Shown: positions 6,142-13,989, counted from the stretch's first letter. The stretch: DNA of 17,134 bases from an uncultured Clostridia bacterium (GCA_934155265.1 CAKPGU010000027.1:1-17134); one strand, 5' to 3'. Notes: a model not told the origin generated them from the sequence alone. Numbers and translations are program-made.

Positions 6142-7785
6142 TTAATCAAGTGATAACATATCATTATCTAATTTCTGACCATTTGTTATATCATTCTGTA
6201 TTGTCATATTGCCACCACCATTAGGATTAAATGGCTTTATCTTTTTTTGCATCTCTAATATTTTTTCTTTTGCCTCTTCTGTTAATGTTCTATTTTTTTC
6301 ATTATCATGTAAATTGAGTTGCTGTTCATCAACATTAAAAAAATCCTCTGGCTCATTATTAGGATATGTTCCGTCTTTACTATGTATAGCACTTGATACA
6401 TCAACAAATTTTATTTCATCATCAACTACAATAGCATTCCATGCATGACCTACATTTATTCCATCTGATAAAATATGCCCCTCTAGACATTCACAAGGTA
6501 GATTAAAATTATCGCATATTTCTTTAAAAGCCATAGAAAAATTTTGGCACACACCATAATGTGATATAAAAAGATTTCCGCCTCTATAATTTCTACTAAC
6601 ATTTTTAAAATCCTGTGCTCTTTTATAATATCTTTGTGCATTTTCCATTAGTTCCAACAAATCATGATTTTCTTCATCTCTAGGAATTCGTTCTATAATT
6701 TTCTGTGCTCTTTCAAAATTAGTCATACTATTGTAATTCTCAATACTATCTATATACGTTTTCAATATTTTTCTATACGAATAGAATGCTGTTCTAAAAT
6801 AGTCCAAAGCTTTTTCACTATCTAAGATAGAGTAATCATATTTATATTTATTAACAAAATAATCAAAAATCACTTTATATTTTTGTTCATCAGTCATTTC
6901 ATCTATTATCCTTGATGATAAGAGATAAATCATAAAATTCTTTTCTTTTTCTATATATTTAGTAATAATTTCCTTTCTATCCTTCTCCGTAATGAATAAT
7001 TGCCCAGTATATGGTTGAAATATCATTTTTTTATTTTGATTTCTAAATAAATTTTTAGCTATTTCATTAAGTCTTGACTTATCTTTTTCAATAAATTGCT
7101 CACTACTTTGAACCATTTCATCAATAGTAAATCTTTTTTCTTGTTCTTTTAATCTTGAACATATTTCTAAAAAATATTTTTCTACATCTTTATCTTGTGT
7201 TTCTTCAGTTACAGGATATCTAATTATAACACTCCTTTCTGAATATGGTGTGGTATATACAAAATTACTTCTTTTAAAAAATTCTTTTTCAGTATTATCT
7301 TCTGGCTCATGAGTTAATAATTGGTACGTTTCTTCGGAATCAATTTTCCACGCATGAAATGGAATTTCTTTTTGATGTACCGCATAAATAATTCTCTTAT
7401 TTCCATTGTATGTTTGCTCAGCTGTTATAGGCTTTTCATATGTTGACTTTATTTCACTTGGATTTAATTCATCATACAACTTATTCATTATTGCTTTGTT
7501 TTCATCTGAAAGTGAATCATAATCTAATATAATATAAGCAAATCCATTTCCATATGAAAACTTAACAGCATCAAAGTCTCTCTTGGTTTGATACATATCA
7601 TTTCCATCTTCATCTAACCATTTAACATTTATTTCATTTGCACTTGACATTATAGTAATAATATTTTTTCTATTAAATTCCTTTATTGGCTCTCTTAATG
7701 GTGCTTCTATTATTTCGTCAATATCGTTTTCACTTTTTATTGTTTTATAATTTGACTTATCTCTTTTTATATCTTTTATTTCCAT
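6142..7785 (-). CDS. Transglutaminase-like cysteine protein, cargo gene 4
   Basis: The protein has 547 residues. The last third holds a transglutaminase/papain-like core with Cys413 (HYGVCQNFSMAF), His447 (GHAWNAI) and Asp462 (KFVDVSSA) in the right order. Residues 20-110 form a separate domain of unknown kind (IIEAPLREPIKEFNRKNIIT, then ANEINVKW), and residues 190-400 are largely helical and charged. There is no signal peptide or membrane segment, so it should act inside the cell as a peptidase, amidase or crosslinker, not as a wall enzyme. AAAGGA lies about 7 bases before ATG 7785. It is the last gene of the four-gene minus operon, 42 bases after the AlbA_2/ATPase gene. The target is unknown. 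Confidence 0.78.
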   Translation of the reverse strand: MEIKDIKRDKSNYKTIKSENDIDEIIEAPLREPIKEFNRKNIITIMSSANEINVKWLDEDGNDMYQTKRDFDAVKFSYGNGFAYIILDYDSLSDENKAIMNKLYDELNPSEIKSTYEKPITAEQTYNGNKRIIYAVHQKEIPFHAWKIDSEETYQLLTHEPEDNTEKEFFKRSNFVYTTPYSERSVIIRYPVTEETQDKDVEKYFLEICSRLKEQEKRFTIDEMVQSSEQFIEKDKSRLNEIAKNLFRNQNKKMIFQPYTGQLFITEKDRKEIITKYIEKEKNFMIYLLSSRIIDEMTDEQKYKVIFDYFVNKYKYDYSILDSEKALDYFRTAFYSYRKILKTYIDSIENYNSMTNFERAQKIIERIPRDEENHDLLELMENAQRYYKRAQDFKNVSRNYRGGNLFISHYGVCQNFSMAFKEICDNFNLPCECLEGHILSDGINVGHAWNAIVVDDEIKFVDVSSAIHSKDGTYPNNEPEDFFNVDEQQLNLHDNEKNRTLTEEAKEKILEMQKKIKPFNPNGGGNMTIQNDITNGQKLDNDMLSLD

Positions 7786-7827
7786 ACACTTTTCCTTTCA
7801 TTGATTATTATTCTATTTTCCACCTCA

Positions 7828-9339
7828 TTACAATAATACTTTCCAATATCCATTTCTATCTGAACCAACTCTTTTTAGAATTCCTTGTTCTTTCATTTTT
7901 TGAATATTTGAAGATATCGTACTTCTTGCAACTCCTAGCTTATTTGACATCATTATTTGTGTAATTCTAGGATTTTCTTTAACCAAATATATAATTTTAT
8001 CCTGTGTAGATTCCATTCCTATTATTATATCATTTCTGTCCGTTTCTGTACACTTCTGTCCACTTTGATTTTTTTCTGTCTTGTTCTGTCCATTACTTTC
8101 TGTCTTTTCTTTTCTAAAAGTAACCTTAAAAGTTCCTCTCAAAGTTTCAAATTCTGGCTCTGGTAAATTCATTTTTGTCATTTCATCTCTCATTGTTGCT
8201 ATGCCAGTATGTCTATTTTCTACAATATCAGTAGTTTCTTCCAAAAGTCTAATAATAGTATTATTTCTTACTTCAAGCATATTATCAGTTCCAAGATTTT
8301 CTAATCTATTATTTCCATATAAATCTCCTGGATTTAATATTTCTATTCTATCATCAAATATTCTTATATAAATATATGCACCTTCTGTATTCGAACTATA
8401 ATCCCTATGAATAAGAGCATTTGCAATAGCTTCTCTTAATGCTTTCATAGGATAATGAGGTACATCAGTTCTTTTTCCGTCATTATCAATTATAACCATC
8501 GTTCCTATATTTCTTCTTACAAAAGCTAAAGATTTATCTAGCATTTCTTCAATAGTCCCCTCAACTCTTTCGTTATCATCAAATCTTTGTCCTAATTCTC
8601 CAACATCTCCTAATTTTCTTCCAGGAACAACAACACAAGCAATAAATAGTTGTGGAAGATATCCTTGTGGATATTCTCCAAACACCATCATTCCTGCAAG
8701 CGTCGGTCTTATTTTTCCTGTACTGTTTTCTATTATTCCATTTAGTTTTAAAATTTTTTCATCAGAAAATTTTGAAAGATTAGGTTTGTCTTTCTTTATA
8801 TTAATTAAGTATGTTGTAATTTTTTCTTGATTTAAATCTTCAAATTCTGCTCTTTTTATCGGTCTTAGATCTTCCTCTATTCCATCAATATAACTTTGTA
8901 AACTATATATTTCATAATCAGTCATATGTTCATCTGAATCTCCAATTCTAATATATGAGCCTTTGTTTATTCCTACATTTTTATAATAGCAAGGTTTCTT
9001 TTTTTGCGGCAATTCGTTTATTTTTACAGCTAATAATTTTTTATTATTATATGTAACGGCTAAAAATTCTGGTCTAATTTTAGGCTCAAGAGAATTAGTA
9101 CATAATGACGTAATTTGTTTTTGCAAATCATTAACATCATATACATCCTGCTCTATAAAATTATTATGCTCATTTATTCCAAATATTATAATTCCGCCAC
9201 TCTTATTAGCAAATGCAGAAATTGTATCATAACATTTTTGAGGGCATCCTTTTTCAGCAGTTTTTGCTTCTAACTTGTCCGTTTCTGTTTGATATTCTTG
9301 CATATATTTTATTGCATCTATAACTTCTTTTTCGGTCAT
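7828..9339 (-). CDS. AlbA_2 / ATP-binding / winged-helix regulator, cargo gene 3
   Basis: The protein has 503 residues in three parts. Residues 12-130 are an AlbA_2 (Schlafen-type) domain (TDKLEAKTAEK, then ISAFANKSGGIIIFGI). Residues about 295-400 are a GHKL-type ATP-binding module with the N-box EAIANALIHRDYS. Residues 445-503 are a winged helix (GVARSTISSNIQKMKEQGIL). This matches the group described as predicted ATP-dependent transcriptional regulators (COG2865). Between parts two and three lies a polar linker built from repeated GGACAGAA-like units. GGGAGG precedes ATG 9339, placed right after the stop of the DUF3800 gene, 18 bases away, so the two are likely coupled. Related proteins occur in defence and mobile islands. 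Confidence 0.88.
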   Translation of the reverse strand: MTEKEVIDAIKYMQEYQTETDKLEAKTAEKGCPQKCYDTISAFANKSGGIIIFGINEHNNFIEQDVYDVNDLQKQITSLCTNSLEPKIRPEFLAVTYNNKKLLAVKINELPQKKKPCYYKNVGINKGSYIRIGDSDEHMTDYEIYSLQSYIDGIEEDLRPIKRAEFEDLNQEKITTYLINIKKDKPNLSKFSDEKILKLNGIIENSTGKIRPTLAGMMVFGEYPQGYLPQLFIACVVVPGRKLGDVGELGQRFDDNERVEGTIEEMLDKSLAFVRRNIGTMVIIDNDGKRTDVPHYPMKALREAIANALIHRDYSSNTEGAYIYIRIFDDRIEILNPGDLYGNNRLENLGTDNMLEVRNNTIIRLLEETTDIVENRHTGIATMRDEMTKMNLPEPEFETLRGTFKVTFRKEKTESNGQNKTEKNQSGQKCTETDRNDIIIGMESTQDKIIYLVKENPRITQIMMSNKLGVARSTISSNIQKMKEQGILKRVGSDRNGYWKVLL

Positions 9340-9357
9340 ATAAAATCCTCCCTTACA

Positions 9358-10404
9358 TTAATTAAATAAGCTTAATTGCCCTGTTTCTTCTTTCAAAAGT
9401 AATGTCTTTGTATTAGAAAAATAATTACTATTTTCTAACAGTTTATCAAAATTAATTTCTTTTGAATAGTATTTCTTTATATTTTCCTCTAAATTTTCTT
9501 TAGATATTTTTGGAAAAAAACTAATGCTTTGTCTGTTAAAGAAATGATAACTACTATTCATTTTTGCAAAAACATTACTATCTGATAATATTCTCTCTAT
9601 TAAAGGTTTTATTTTTAAACTCAGTTCCTTTTTAGCCTTATTAGTTGCTGTATTATGAATAGCATTTAATGATGTTCCCAAAATTATATCTACCAATTGT
9701 ATAAATTGAGAATTTTGAGCATCACCTTTGCGATGGTCAGAATCAAGAAATTTTATTTGACTAGTTTCAAAAAATATTCTTTTGTTATCTTCAAACAGTT
9801 GCTGCCTTCTTATTTGTTTTATAGCATTTGTATTAAAATATGGATGTGTTTCCATTTCTATTGTTTTATCATGAAATATATTATCAATTACAACTTGATC
9901 ATATTCTTTAAACATTGCTATCAATCGAAGTAAACAACTTCTAAAGAATCTACAATAGATATTTCCGAACTGTTTTTCCTTTCCAAAGTTCTTAATATCC
10001 AAATTAGACTCTATTATTCCTAAAATATTAAAATAAATTGATTTTTCATCATTACGATTATTTTCTAACAAAATATCTAACCATCTAGCAGCTATTTTAT
10101 ATTTTACATTATTCTTTTTTTGAATCTCTATATAATGTAATTCTCCATCATTTTCACAATGAAATTTACAATTCTCATTACATTTATCAAAAATATTCTG
10201 ATTTTCACTTAAACAAGCATTATTTAGTTTTTGATATAACCTATCTTTTTTGCTTTTAGGAACAGCTAATATCATTATATACGTTATTGTTTCAGTATTA
10301 CCATCAAAATCAATATATGTTCTATTTTTGGATTCATCTACATATAAATCCAGATGAATTGTTTTCTTTGGAATTTTCGTAAATACAGTTTGACCATAAA
10401 TCAT
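9358..10404 (-). CDS. DUF3800 protein, cargo gene 2
   Basis: This 348-residue protein has the DUF3800 marks: an N-terminal strand ending in YVDES (Asp23-Glu24-Ser25), an ELHYIEI segment, an acidic strand VVIDNIF near residue 173, and a final FIQLVDIILG helix with an aspartate near 238. The spacing of these acidic residues resembles an RNase H-like fold, so a nuclease role is possible but not shown. A cysteine group (C-x3-C-x3-C) near residues 75-85 is an unusual addition and may bind zinc. AGGAGG stands 5 bases before ATG 10404. It lies 51 bases behind gene 1 and 18 before gene 3. DUF3800 proteins are common in phage and defence islands. Confidence 0.8.
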   Translation of the reverse strand: MIYGQTVFTKIPKKTIHLDLYVDESKNRTYIDFDGNTETITYIMILAVPKSKKDRLYQKLNNACLSENQNIFDKCNENCKFHCENDGELHYIEIQKKNNVKYKIAARWLDILLENNRNDEKSIYFNILGIIESNLDIKNFGKEKQFGNIYCRFFRSCLLRLIAMFKEYDQVVIDNIFHDKTIEMETHPYFNTNAIKQIRRQQLFEDNKRIFFETSQIKFLDSDHRKGDAQNSQFIQLVDIILGTSLNAIHNTATNKAKKELSLKIKPLIERILSDSNVFAKMNSSYHFFNRQSISFFPKISKENLEENIKKYYSKEINFDKLLENSNYFSNTKTLLLKEETGQLSLFN

Positions 10405-10455
10405 TGTTTCCTCCTAATTTTAAGTATTTTACAAAATCATTCTGCAAAATTAATT

Positions 10456-11586
10456 TTATTTATTTTCTTCCATCCATTTATACAAAGCATCCTCATCTAA
10501 TTTGCCTTGTTTAAACAGCTTTATCTTTGCCTGTGCCTCTTTTTTCCATTTATCAAAATCTTTCTTTATCTTTTTATCTTCTTTATTCCTATAAACAACC
10601 ATAACCTTCTGTTGATACATCTTTCTATACAAACCTAAAGCAGGAACACTCTCCAAATTCTTTTTATAATTTATAGTTGCACCTTTTTCTCTACAAGTTG
10701 CACTACCATCAACATTAGGCAAATCACAATATATTTCATTTTGCCTAAATGTTGGAATAAAGTACCTACCACAAATTTGGCAAGTTTTAATTGGTAGATT
10801 TTCTTGTCTTACAAGTTGATCTAATATTGTAAAGCAAATACTTCTTAATTTTGTACTTGTATAAACATTATGCAATTCTAAGTTTGGGTCTTTATCTTCA
10901 ATACCTTTCATCAAATATTCAATACTCTCATTGTTATGACGATTATGTATATTTATATAATTGTCTAAAATTACTTCCACATCTTGTGAATATGTATAAA
11001 TATCGTTTTTTATTGTGTATGCAACAAACTTTGAATATATAGACTGTTCCTTATATTCTTCATTTCCATTTAAGTTATATACAAAATCTACACATTTTCT
11101 AAAATTTTCTTGCCATTCTAATAAATCATCTAAACTTGTATTATAAATATCTTCTAGCATATCCATAAATTCTATATCTGTTATAAATTCATCATTCTTC
11201 GAATATATGTAAGGTACATATTCTTTTATAAGTTCAAAACCATAGGCATAAAAGAAAGTATTATATGCAGATGCAAAAGAAGAAAAGTCAGCATTTAAAA
11301 AATTAATTAGTAACATTCCTATACTTTCTGCATAATGAATATAAATAGTTGAAGGATGTTTTATAATTTCCTTTTTTCTATTTAATTTTGTTTTAGAAAT
11401 ATCTTTTTCCAACTTTAAATATACTCTTGTTTCATCTCTCTTCATTTCTTCATCATTTTCTTTATCTGTATCTTTTCTCAGTACATTATATAAATATAAT
11501 GGAGTTGAGTAATATTCTTCTTTTTCCTTTATATTAAACCATATATAAAAATCTTCTGATACTAAATGTGAAGGTAACTCTTTCAT
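10456..11586 (-). CDS. Cysteine-cluster protein of unknown function (DUF6076-like), cargo gene 1
   Basis: The preferred start is ATG 11586 with GGAGG 8 bases upstream, giving 376 residues; the longer frame begins at a TTG that overlaps this ribosome site. Residues about 1-250 are helical and acidic with no known motif. Residues 265-310 carry a four-cysteine cluster, CQICGRYFIP...IYCD...TCREKG, like the zinc ribbons of CGNR or DUF6076 proteins that precede a helical, lysine-rich tail. It may bind nucleic acid through this ribbon. It is the first gene of the minus operon, reading from the promoter at 11713-11741. The assignment to DUF6076 is from memory of the motif and is tentative. Confidence 0.68.
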   Translation of the reverse strand: MKELPSHLVSEDFYIWFNIKEKEEYYSTPLYLYNVLRKDTDKENDEEMKRDETRVYLKLEKDISKTKLNRKKEIIKHPSTIYIHYAESIGMLLINFLNADFSSFASAYNTFFYAYGFELIKEYVPYIYSKNDEFITDIEFMDMLEDIYNTSLDDLLEWQENFRKCVDFVYNLNGNEEYKEQSIYSKFVAYTIKNDIYTYSQDVEVILDNYINIHNRHNNESIEYLMKGIEDKDPNLELHNVYTSTKLRSICFTILDQLVRQENLPIKTCQICGRYFIPTFRQNEIYCDLPNVDGSATCREKGATINYKKNLESVPALGLYRKMYQQKVMVVYRNKEDKKIKKDFDKWKKEAQAKIKLFKQGKLDEDALYKWMEENK

Positions 11587-11644
11587 TTCTATTTCCTCCA
11601 AAAAAAGTTTTGTAAAAAATTTTAGTAAAATATTTAAAATTGTA

Positions 11645-11673
11645 TTGACAAATATAAATTATGATTATATAAT
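11645..11673 (+). promoter_or_regulatory. Promoter of the HTH regulator and recombination genes
   Basis: Perfect TTGACA (11645-11650), a 17-base spacer and TATAAT (11668-11673). It fires towards the HTH gene at 11838. Confidence 0.85.
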
Positions 11674-11688
11674 AACAATATCAAATTT

Positions 11689-11710
11689 TATTGTAAGATT
11701 TTTTACAATA
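11689..11710. promoter_or_regulatory. Operator-like dyad between divergent promoters
   Basis: TATTGTAA-N6-TTACAATA, 8-base perfect arms, placed between the two opposed -10 boxes. The TTGTAA half site returns near 11612 and, inverted, near 11803, in the two leader regions. A regulator bound here could control both transcripts. The neighbouring HTH protein is the natural candidate. Confidence 0.6.
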
Positions 11711-11712
11711 TT

Positions 11713-11741
11713 ATAATACAACATATAGTAAAAAATGTCAA
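11713..11741 (-). promoter_or_regulatory. Promoter of the cargo operon
   Basis: TTGACA (11741-11736), a 17-base spacer and TATTAT (11718-11713) on the minus strand, about 130 bases upstream of cargo gene 1. It overlaps, in mirror image, the leader of the HTH gene, so the two transcripts cross at their starts. Confidence 0.8.
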
Positions 11742-11837
11742 CAATGAAATAAAAAGTTAATTATAAAATGTAAGTTCCTATAGGATACTTATGTCAAAAA
11801 TTTTACAAACAAAAAATCAACCATAGAAGGAGGCTAA

Positions 11838-12311
11838 ATGAATATGAGTAATAAGGAAAAAATTTTAGATTTATATTATAATCAACATTTAAAACAAAAT
11901 GAAATAGCTAAAATTGTTGATACTACTACTCAATATGTTTCAAAGGTAGTAAGAACTGACAAAAGAAATAAAGAAGAAAAAGAAAAACGCAAAAAAGAAA
12001 ATTCTGAAAATAGAAAAATTTATTTACAAGAATATTTTAAAACTTATAATAGACCAAAGAAAGATGACAACAGTTACGAGCAAATGATAGCACAACAAAT
12101 TCAAGATTCAATGGAACTATCATTTAGTAATAATAACATTTCAGATTATGCTTTTGTAAAATGGAACTCATCTGCTTATCATACTAATAATAAAGGAAAC
12201 TTAGTAATAGATAGAAAATTGAAAGTTGGATTTGATGTTCCAAAATCAGTAAATATGAATATTAAAATACCTACACAGAAATATAAAAATAGATGTGTTT
12301 ATAGTTATTAA
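11838..12311 (+). CDS. HTH regulator of the element
   Basis: The protein has 157 residues, or 155 if it starts at ATG 11844, which is 10 bases from AAGGAGG (11827-11833) and better spaced than ATG 11838. Residues 5-38 form a helix-turn-helix like sigma-70 region 4 or a resolvase HTH (HLKQNEIAKIVDTTTQYVSK). A strongly basic stretch (KRNKEEKEKRKKENSENRK) follows. The C-terminal half has no motif I know. Its placement, divergent from the cargo operon with a dyad between the promoters, suggests it regulates both sides. A strong terminator separates it from the excisionase. Confidence 0.7.
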   Translation: MNMSNKEKILDLYYNQHLKQNEIAKIVDTTTQYVSKVVRTDKRNKEEKEKRKKENSENRKIYLQEYFKTYNRPKKDDNSYEQMIAQQIQDSMELSFSNNNISDYAFVKWNSSAYHTNNKGNLVIDRKLKVGFDVPKSVNMNIKIPTQKYKNRCVYSY

Positions 12312-12313
12312 TG

Positions 12314-12347
12314 AGATTTATTAAAATTGTTTAATAAGTCTTTTTTT
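12314..12347 (+). terminator. Terminator between regulator and excisionase
   Basis: AGATTTATTAAA pairs with TTTAATAAGTCT (12 pairs, one T.G, loop ATTG), then seven T. Only 32 bases remain before the excisionase start, too few for a separate full promoter. Confidence 0.85.
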
Positions 12348-12379
12348 ATTGTAAATTTTAAAGAAAGGAGGTCTGCCCT

Positions 12380-12592
12380 ATGGGAAGTATTAAAGAAAAT
12401 TATGAAATGATGTTTACTTCATATCCTGATTTAGTAAACATCACTCAATTAAAAGAAATGCTTGGAATTGGAATAACACTTGCTTATAGATTAGTAAGGA
12501 ATAAAACAATAAAAGCACTAAAAGTTGGTAGACAATACAAAATACCAAAAAGAAATGTTATTGCTTATTTAACAAATCAAAATGAAATATAG
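12380..12592 (+). CDS. Excisionase-family DNA-binding protein
   Basis: A 70-residue protein with the excisionase/HTH_17 winged helix: VNITQLKEMLGIGITLAYRL, then VGRQYKIPKRNVIAYL. AAAGGAGG (12364-12371) is 8 bases before the ATG. It lies directly upstream of the integrase, in the xis-int order of Tn916-like elements. It should bend DNA at the element ends and favour excision. Confidence 0.88.
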   Translation: MGSIKENYEMMFTSYPDLVNITQLKEMLGIGITLAYRLVRNKTIKALKVGRQYKIPKRNVIAYLTNQNEI

Positions 12593-12657
12593 ACTAGCTT
12601 TTAATTTATAAACCTGGTATTATTATACCAATATCAATAGTAGGTTAAATCTAGTCT
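12591..12657. promoter_or_regulatory. Nested stem-loop between excisionase and integrase
   Basis: Three helices share one axis: AGACTAG/CTAGTCT (12591-12597/12651-12657), AACCT/AGGTT (12611-12615/12642-12646) and GGTAT/ATACC (12616-12620/12625-12629). It begins in the excisionase stop codon and ends 25 bases before the integrase start. It could control translation or processing of the integrase message, or be a protein-binding site. Confidence 0.55.
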
Positions 12658-12682
12658 GTTATGAGAAAAGAAAGGAGTTTTA

Positions 12683-13864
12683 ATGAATATAACAGCAAGC
12701 CTACAAATAAAAAATAATATTTATCAAGTTGTTTTAAATTATAAAGATATTAAAGGCAAAAGAAAACAAAAATGGGTTTCTACAGGATTATCTCAAAAAG
12801 GCAACAATAAAAGATTAGCTAATCAAAAAATGCAAGAGATTTTAGATGATTTTAAAGAAAGTTTAAATAATGAAAGTACAAATAATTCTACAGATAAATT
12901 ATTAACTGCATATTTGCAAGAATGGTTATTATCTATAAAAAATACTATTGAAGAAAACACTTATGATTCTTACAAAGTTATAGTGAATAAAATTTGCGAT
13001 TATTTTGAAGATAAACAATTGCTACTTAAAAATTTAAAACATGTTCATATTCAAGAGTTTTATACTACTTTATATGAAAAAAAATTAACCGGAAATACAG
13101 TATTACATTATCATAATGTTATAAGAAAATCATTGCAAACTGCTCTGAAATTAGACTTAATATTAAGTAATCCTGCTGATAAAATTGAAAGACCGAAAAA
13201 AGAACAGTATATTGGTACTTTTTATTCTCAAGCTGAACTTAATACACTTTTTAGTTTAATAAAAGATGATCCTTTAAAAATAGTTATTTATCTTGCTAGT
13301 TTTTATGGATTGCGAAGAAGTGAAGTTTTAGGTTTAAGATGGGATGCATTTAATTTTGAAGATAAAACAATTACCATCAAACATAAAGCCATTGAAACTA
13401 GAAAAGATAATAAAAGAGTTATACTTTTAAAAGATAAAACAAAAAATCAGTCTAGTTACAGAACTCTACCATTAGTTGATGATATTATTGTTCTTCTTAA
13501 AGAACACAAAAAGCAAATTGATGAAAACAAAAAATTATGTGGAAATAGTTATAATAAAAAATATTTAGATTATATATGTGTCGATTCTACCGGCAAATTA
13601 TTTAGACCAGAATATGTTACAGACCATTTTACTTTGATTATGAAAAAGAATAAAAACATTTTAAGAAAAATAACTTTTCATGGATTAAGACATTCATGTG
13701 CCAGTCTTTTACTCGCTAAAGGAATACCTATGAAAGAAATTCAAGATTGGCTTGGTCATTCTACATATTCTACTACTGCTAATATTTATGCTCATTTAGA
13801 AAAAGATACAAAAAATAAATCTGCAAATGTTCTTTCAAATACTTTAACATTCGCAGATATTTAA
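12683..13864 (+). CDS. int: Tyrosine integrase, Tn916-like
   Basis: This 393-residue protein has an N-terminal arm-binding domain (residues 1-45, KGKRKQKWVSTGLSQKGNNK), a core-binding SAM-like domain (70-165) and a catalytic domain with Arg211 (GLRRSEVLGLRW), a lysine near 252-254 in the beta hairpin, His333-x-x-Arg336 (HGLRHSCA), His359 (WLGHSTYSTT) and nucleophile Tyr369 (NIYAHL). All catalytic residues are present. AAAGGAG is 5 bases before ATG 12683. It should join the circular element to the tRNA-Gln anticodon loop. The last 16 codons also encode the terminator of the opposing element tRNA, and the stop is 4 bases from that tRNA. Confidence 0.95.
   Translation: MNITASLQIKNNIYQVVLNYKDIKGKRKQKWVSTGLSQKGNNKRLANQKMQEILDDFKESLNNESTNNSTDKLLTAYLQEWLLSIKNTIEENTYDSYKVIVNKICDYFEDKQLLLKNLKHVHIQEFYTTLYEKKLTGNTVLHYHNVIRKSLQTALKLDLILSNPADKIERPKKEQYIGTFYSQAELNTLFSLIKDDPLKIVIYLASFYGLRRSEVLGLRWDAFNFEDKTITIKHKAIETRKDNKRVILLKDKTKNQSSYRTLPLVDDIIVLLKEHKKQIDENKKLCGNSYNKKYLDYICVDSTGKLFRPEYVTDHFTLIMKKNKNILRKITFHGLRHSCASLLLAKGIPMKEIQDWLGHSTYSTTANIYAHLEKDTKNKSANVLSNTLTFADI
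13805..13858 (-). terminator. Terminator of element tRNA-Gln inside integrase coding end
   Basis: ATCTGC-AATGTT (13819-13831) pairs with AACATT-GCAGAT (13846-13858) with one A.C mismatch. On the minus strand the stem is followed by TTATTTTTTG. The same bases encode SANVLSNTLTFAD of the integrase on the plus strand. Confidence 0.75.
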
Positions 13865-13868
13865 TTAC

Positions 13869-13944
13869 TGGTTGGGGTAGTAAGATTCGAACTTACGAAA
13901 TGACCGGGTCAGAGCCGGTTGCCTTACCACTTGGCGATACCCCA
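13869..13944 (-). tRNA. tRNA-Gln (CTG) carried by the element
   Basis: A complete 76-base cloverleaf with acceptor TGGGGTA/TACCCCA, D arm GCCAAGTGGTAAGGC, anticodon stem ACCGG/CCGGT around loop CTCTGAC (anticodon CTG), T arm GTAAG-TTCGAAT-CTTAC, discriminator A and encoded CCA. It differs clearly from the split tRNA-Gln but keeps all pairing, so it looks functional. It lies inside the element, 4 bases from the convergent integrase stop. I find no strong promoter of its own; the promoter of the split tRNA (14129-14157) points at it. Confidence 0.95.
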
Positions 13945-13967
13945 GTATTTTTAATATTATTAAATTA

Positions 13968-13989
13968 GTTAGATATTTGGTTAGATGTT
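13968..13989 (+). repeat. Candidate integrase arm site, right copy
   Basis: Two GTTAGAT units spaced as GTTAGATATTT-GGTTAGATGTT, matching 3881-3901 apart from one T. It is 82 bases inside the right core. Confidence 0.55.

Noticed and set aside
6122..6149. TTGATTAA/TTAATCAA hairpin at the end of the transglutaminase-like gene as a terminator
   Set aside because: On the minus strand the stem is followed by A, not T.
8030..8110. CRISPR-like or tandem repeat array
   Set aside because: The units are short, irregular and in frame within a protein linker.
11587..11601. Longer start (TTG) for cargo gene 1
   Set aside because: The added codons are the GGAGG ribosome site of ATG 11586.
13869..13944. 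The complete tRNA-Gln as the restored target, with the element ending there
   Set aside because: The half at 14072-14110 pairs perfectly with the half at 3691-3737, while the complete tRNA would give mismatches with it (TGGGGTA against TGCCCCA). The complete tRNA is therefore inside the element.
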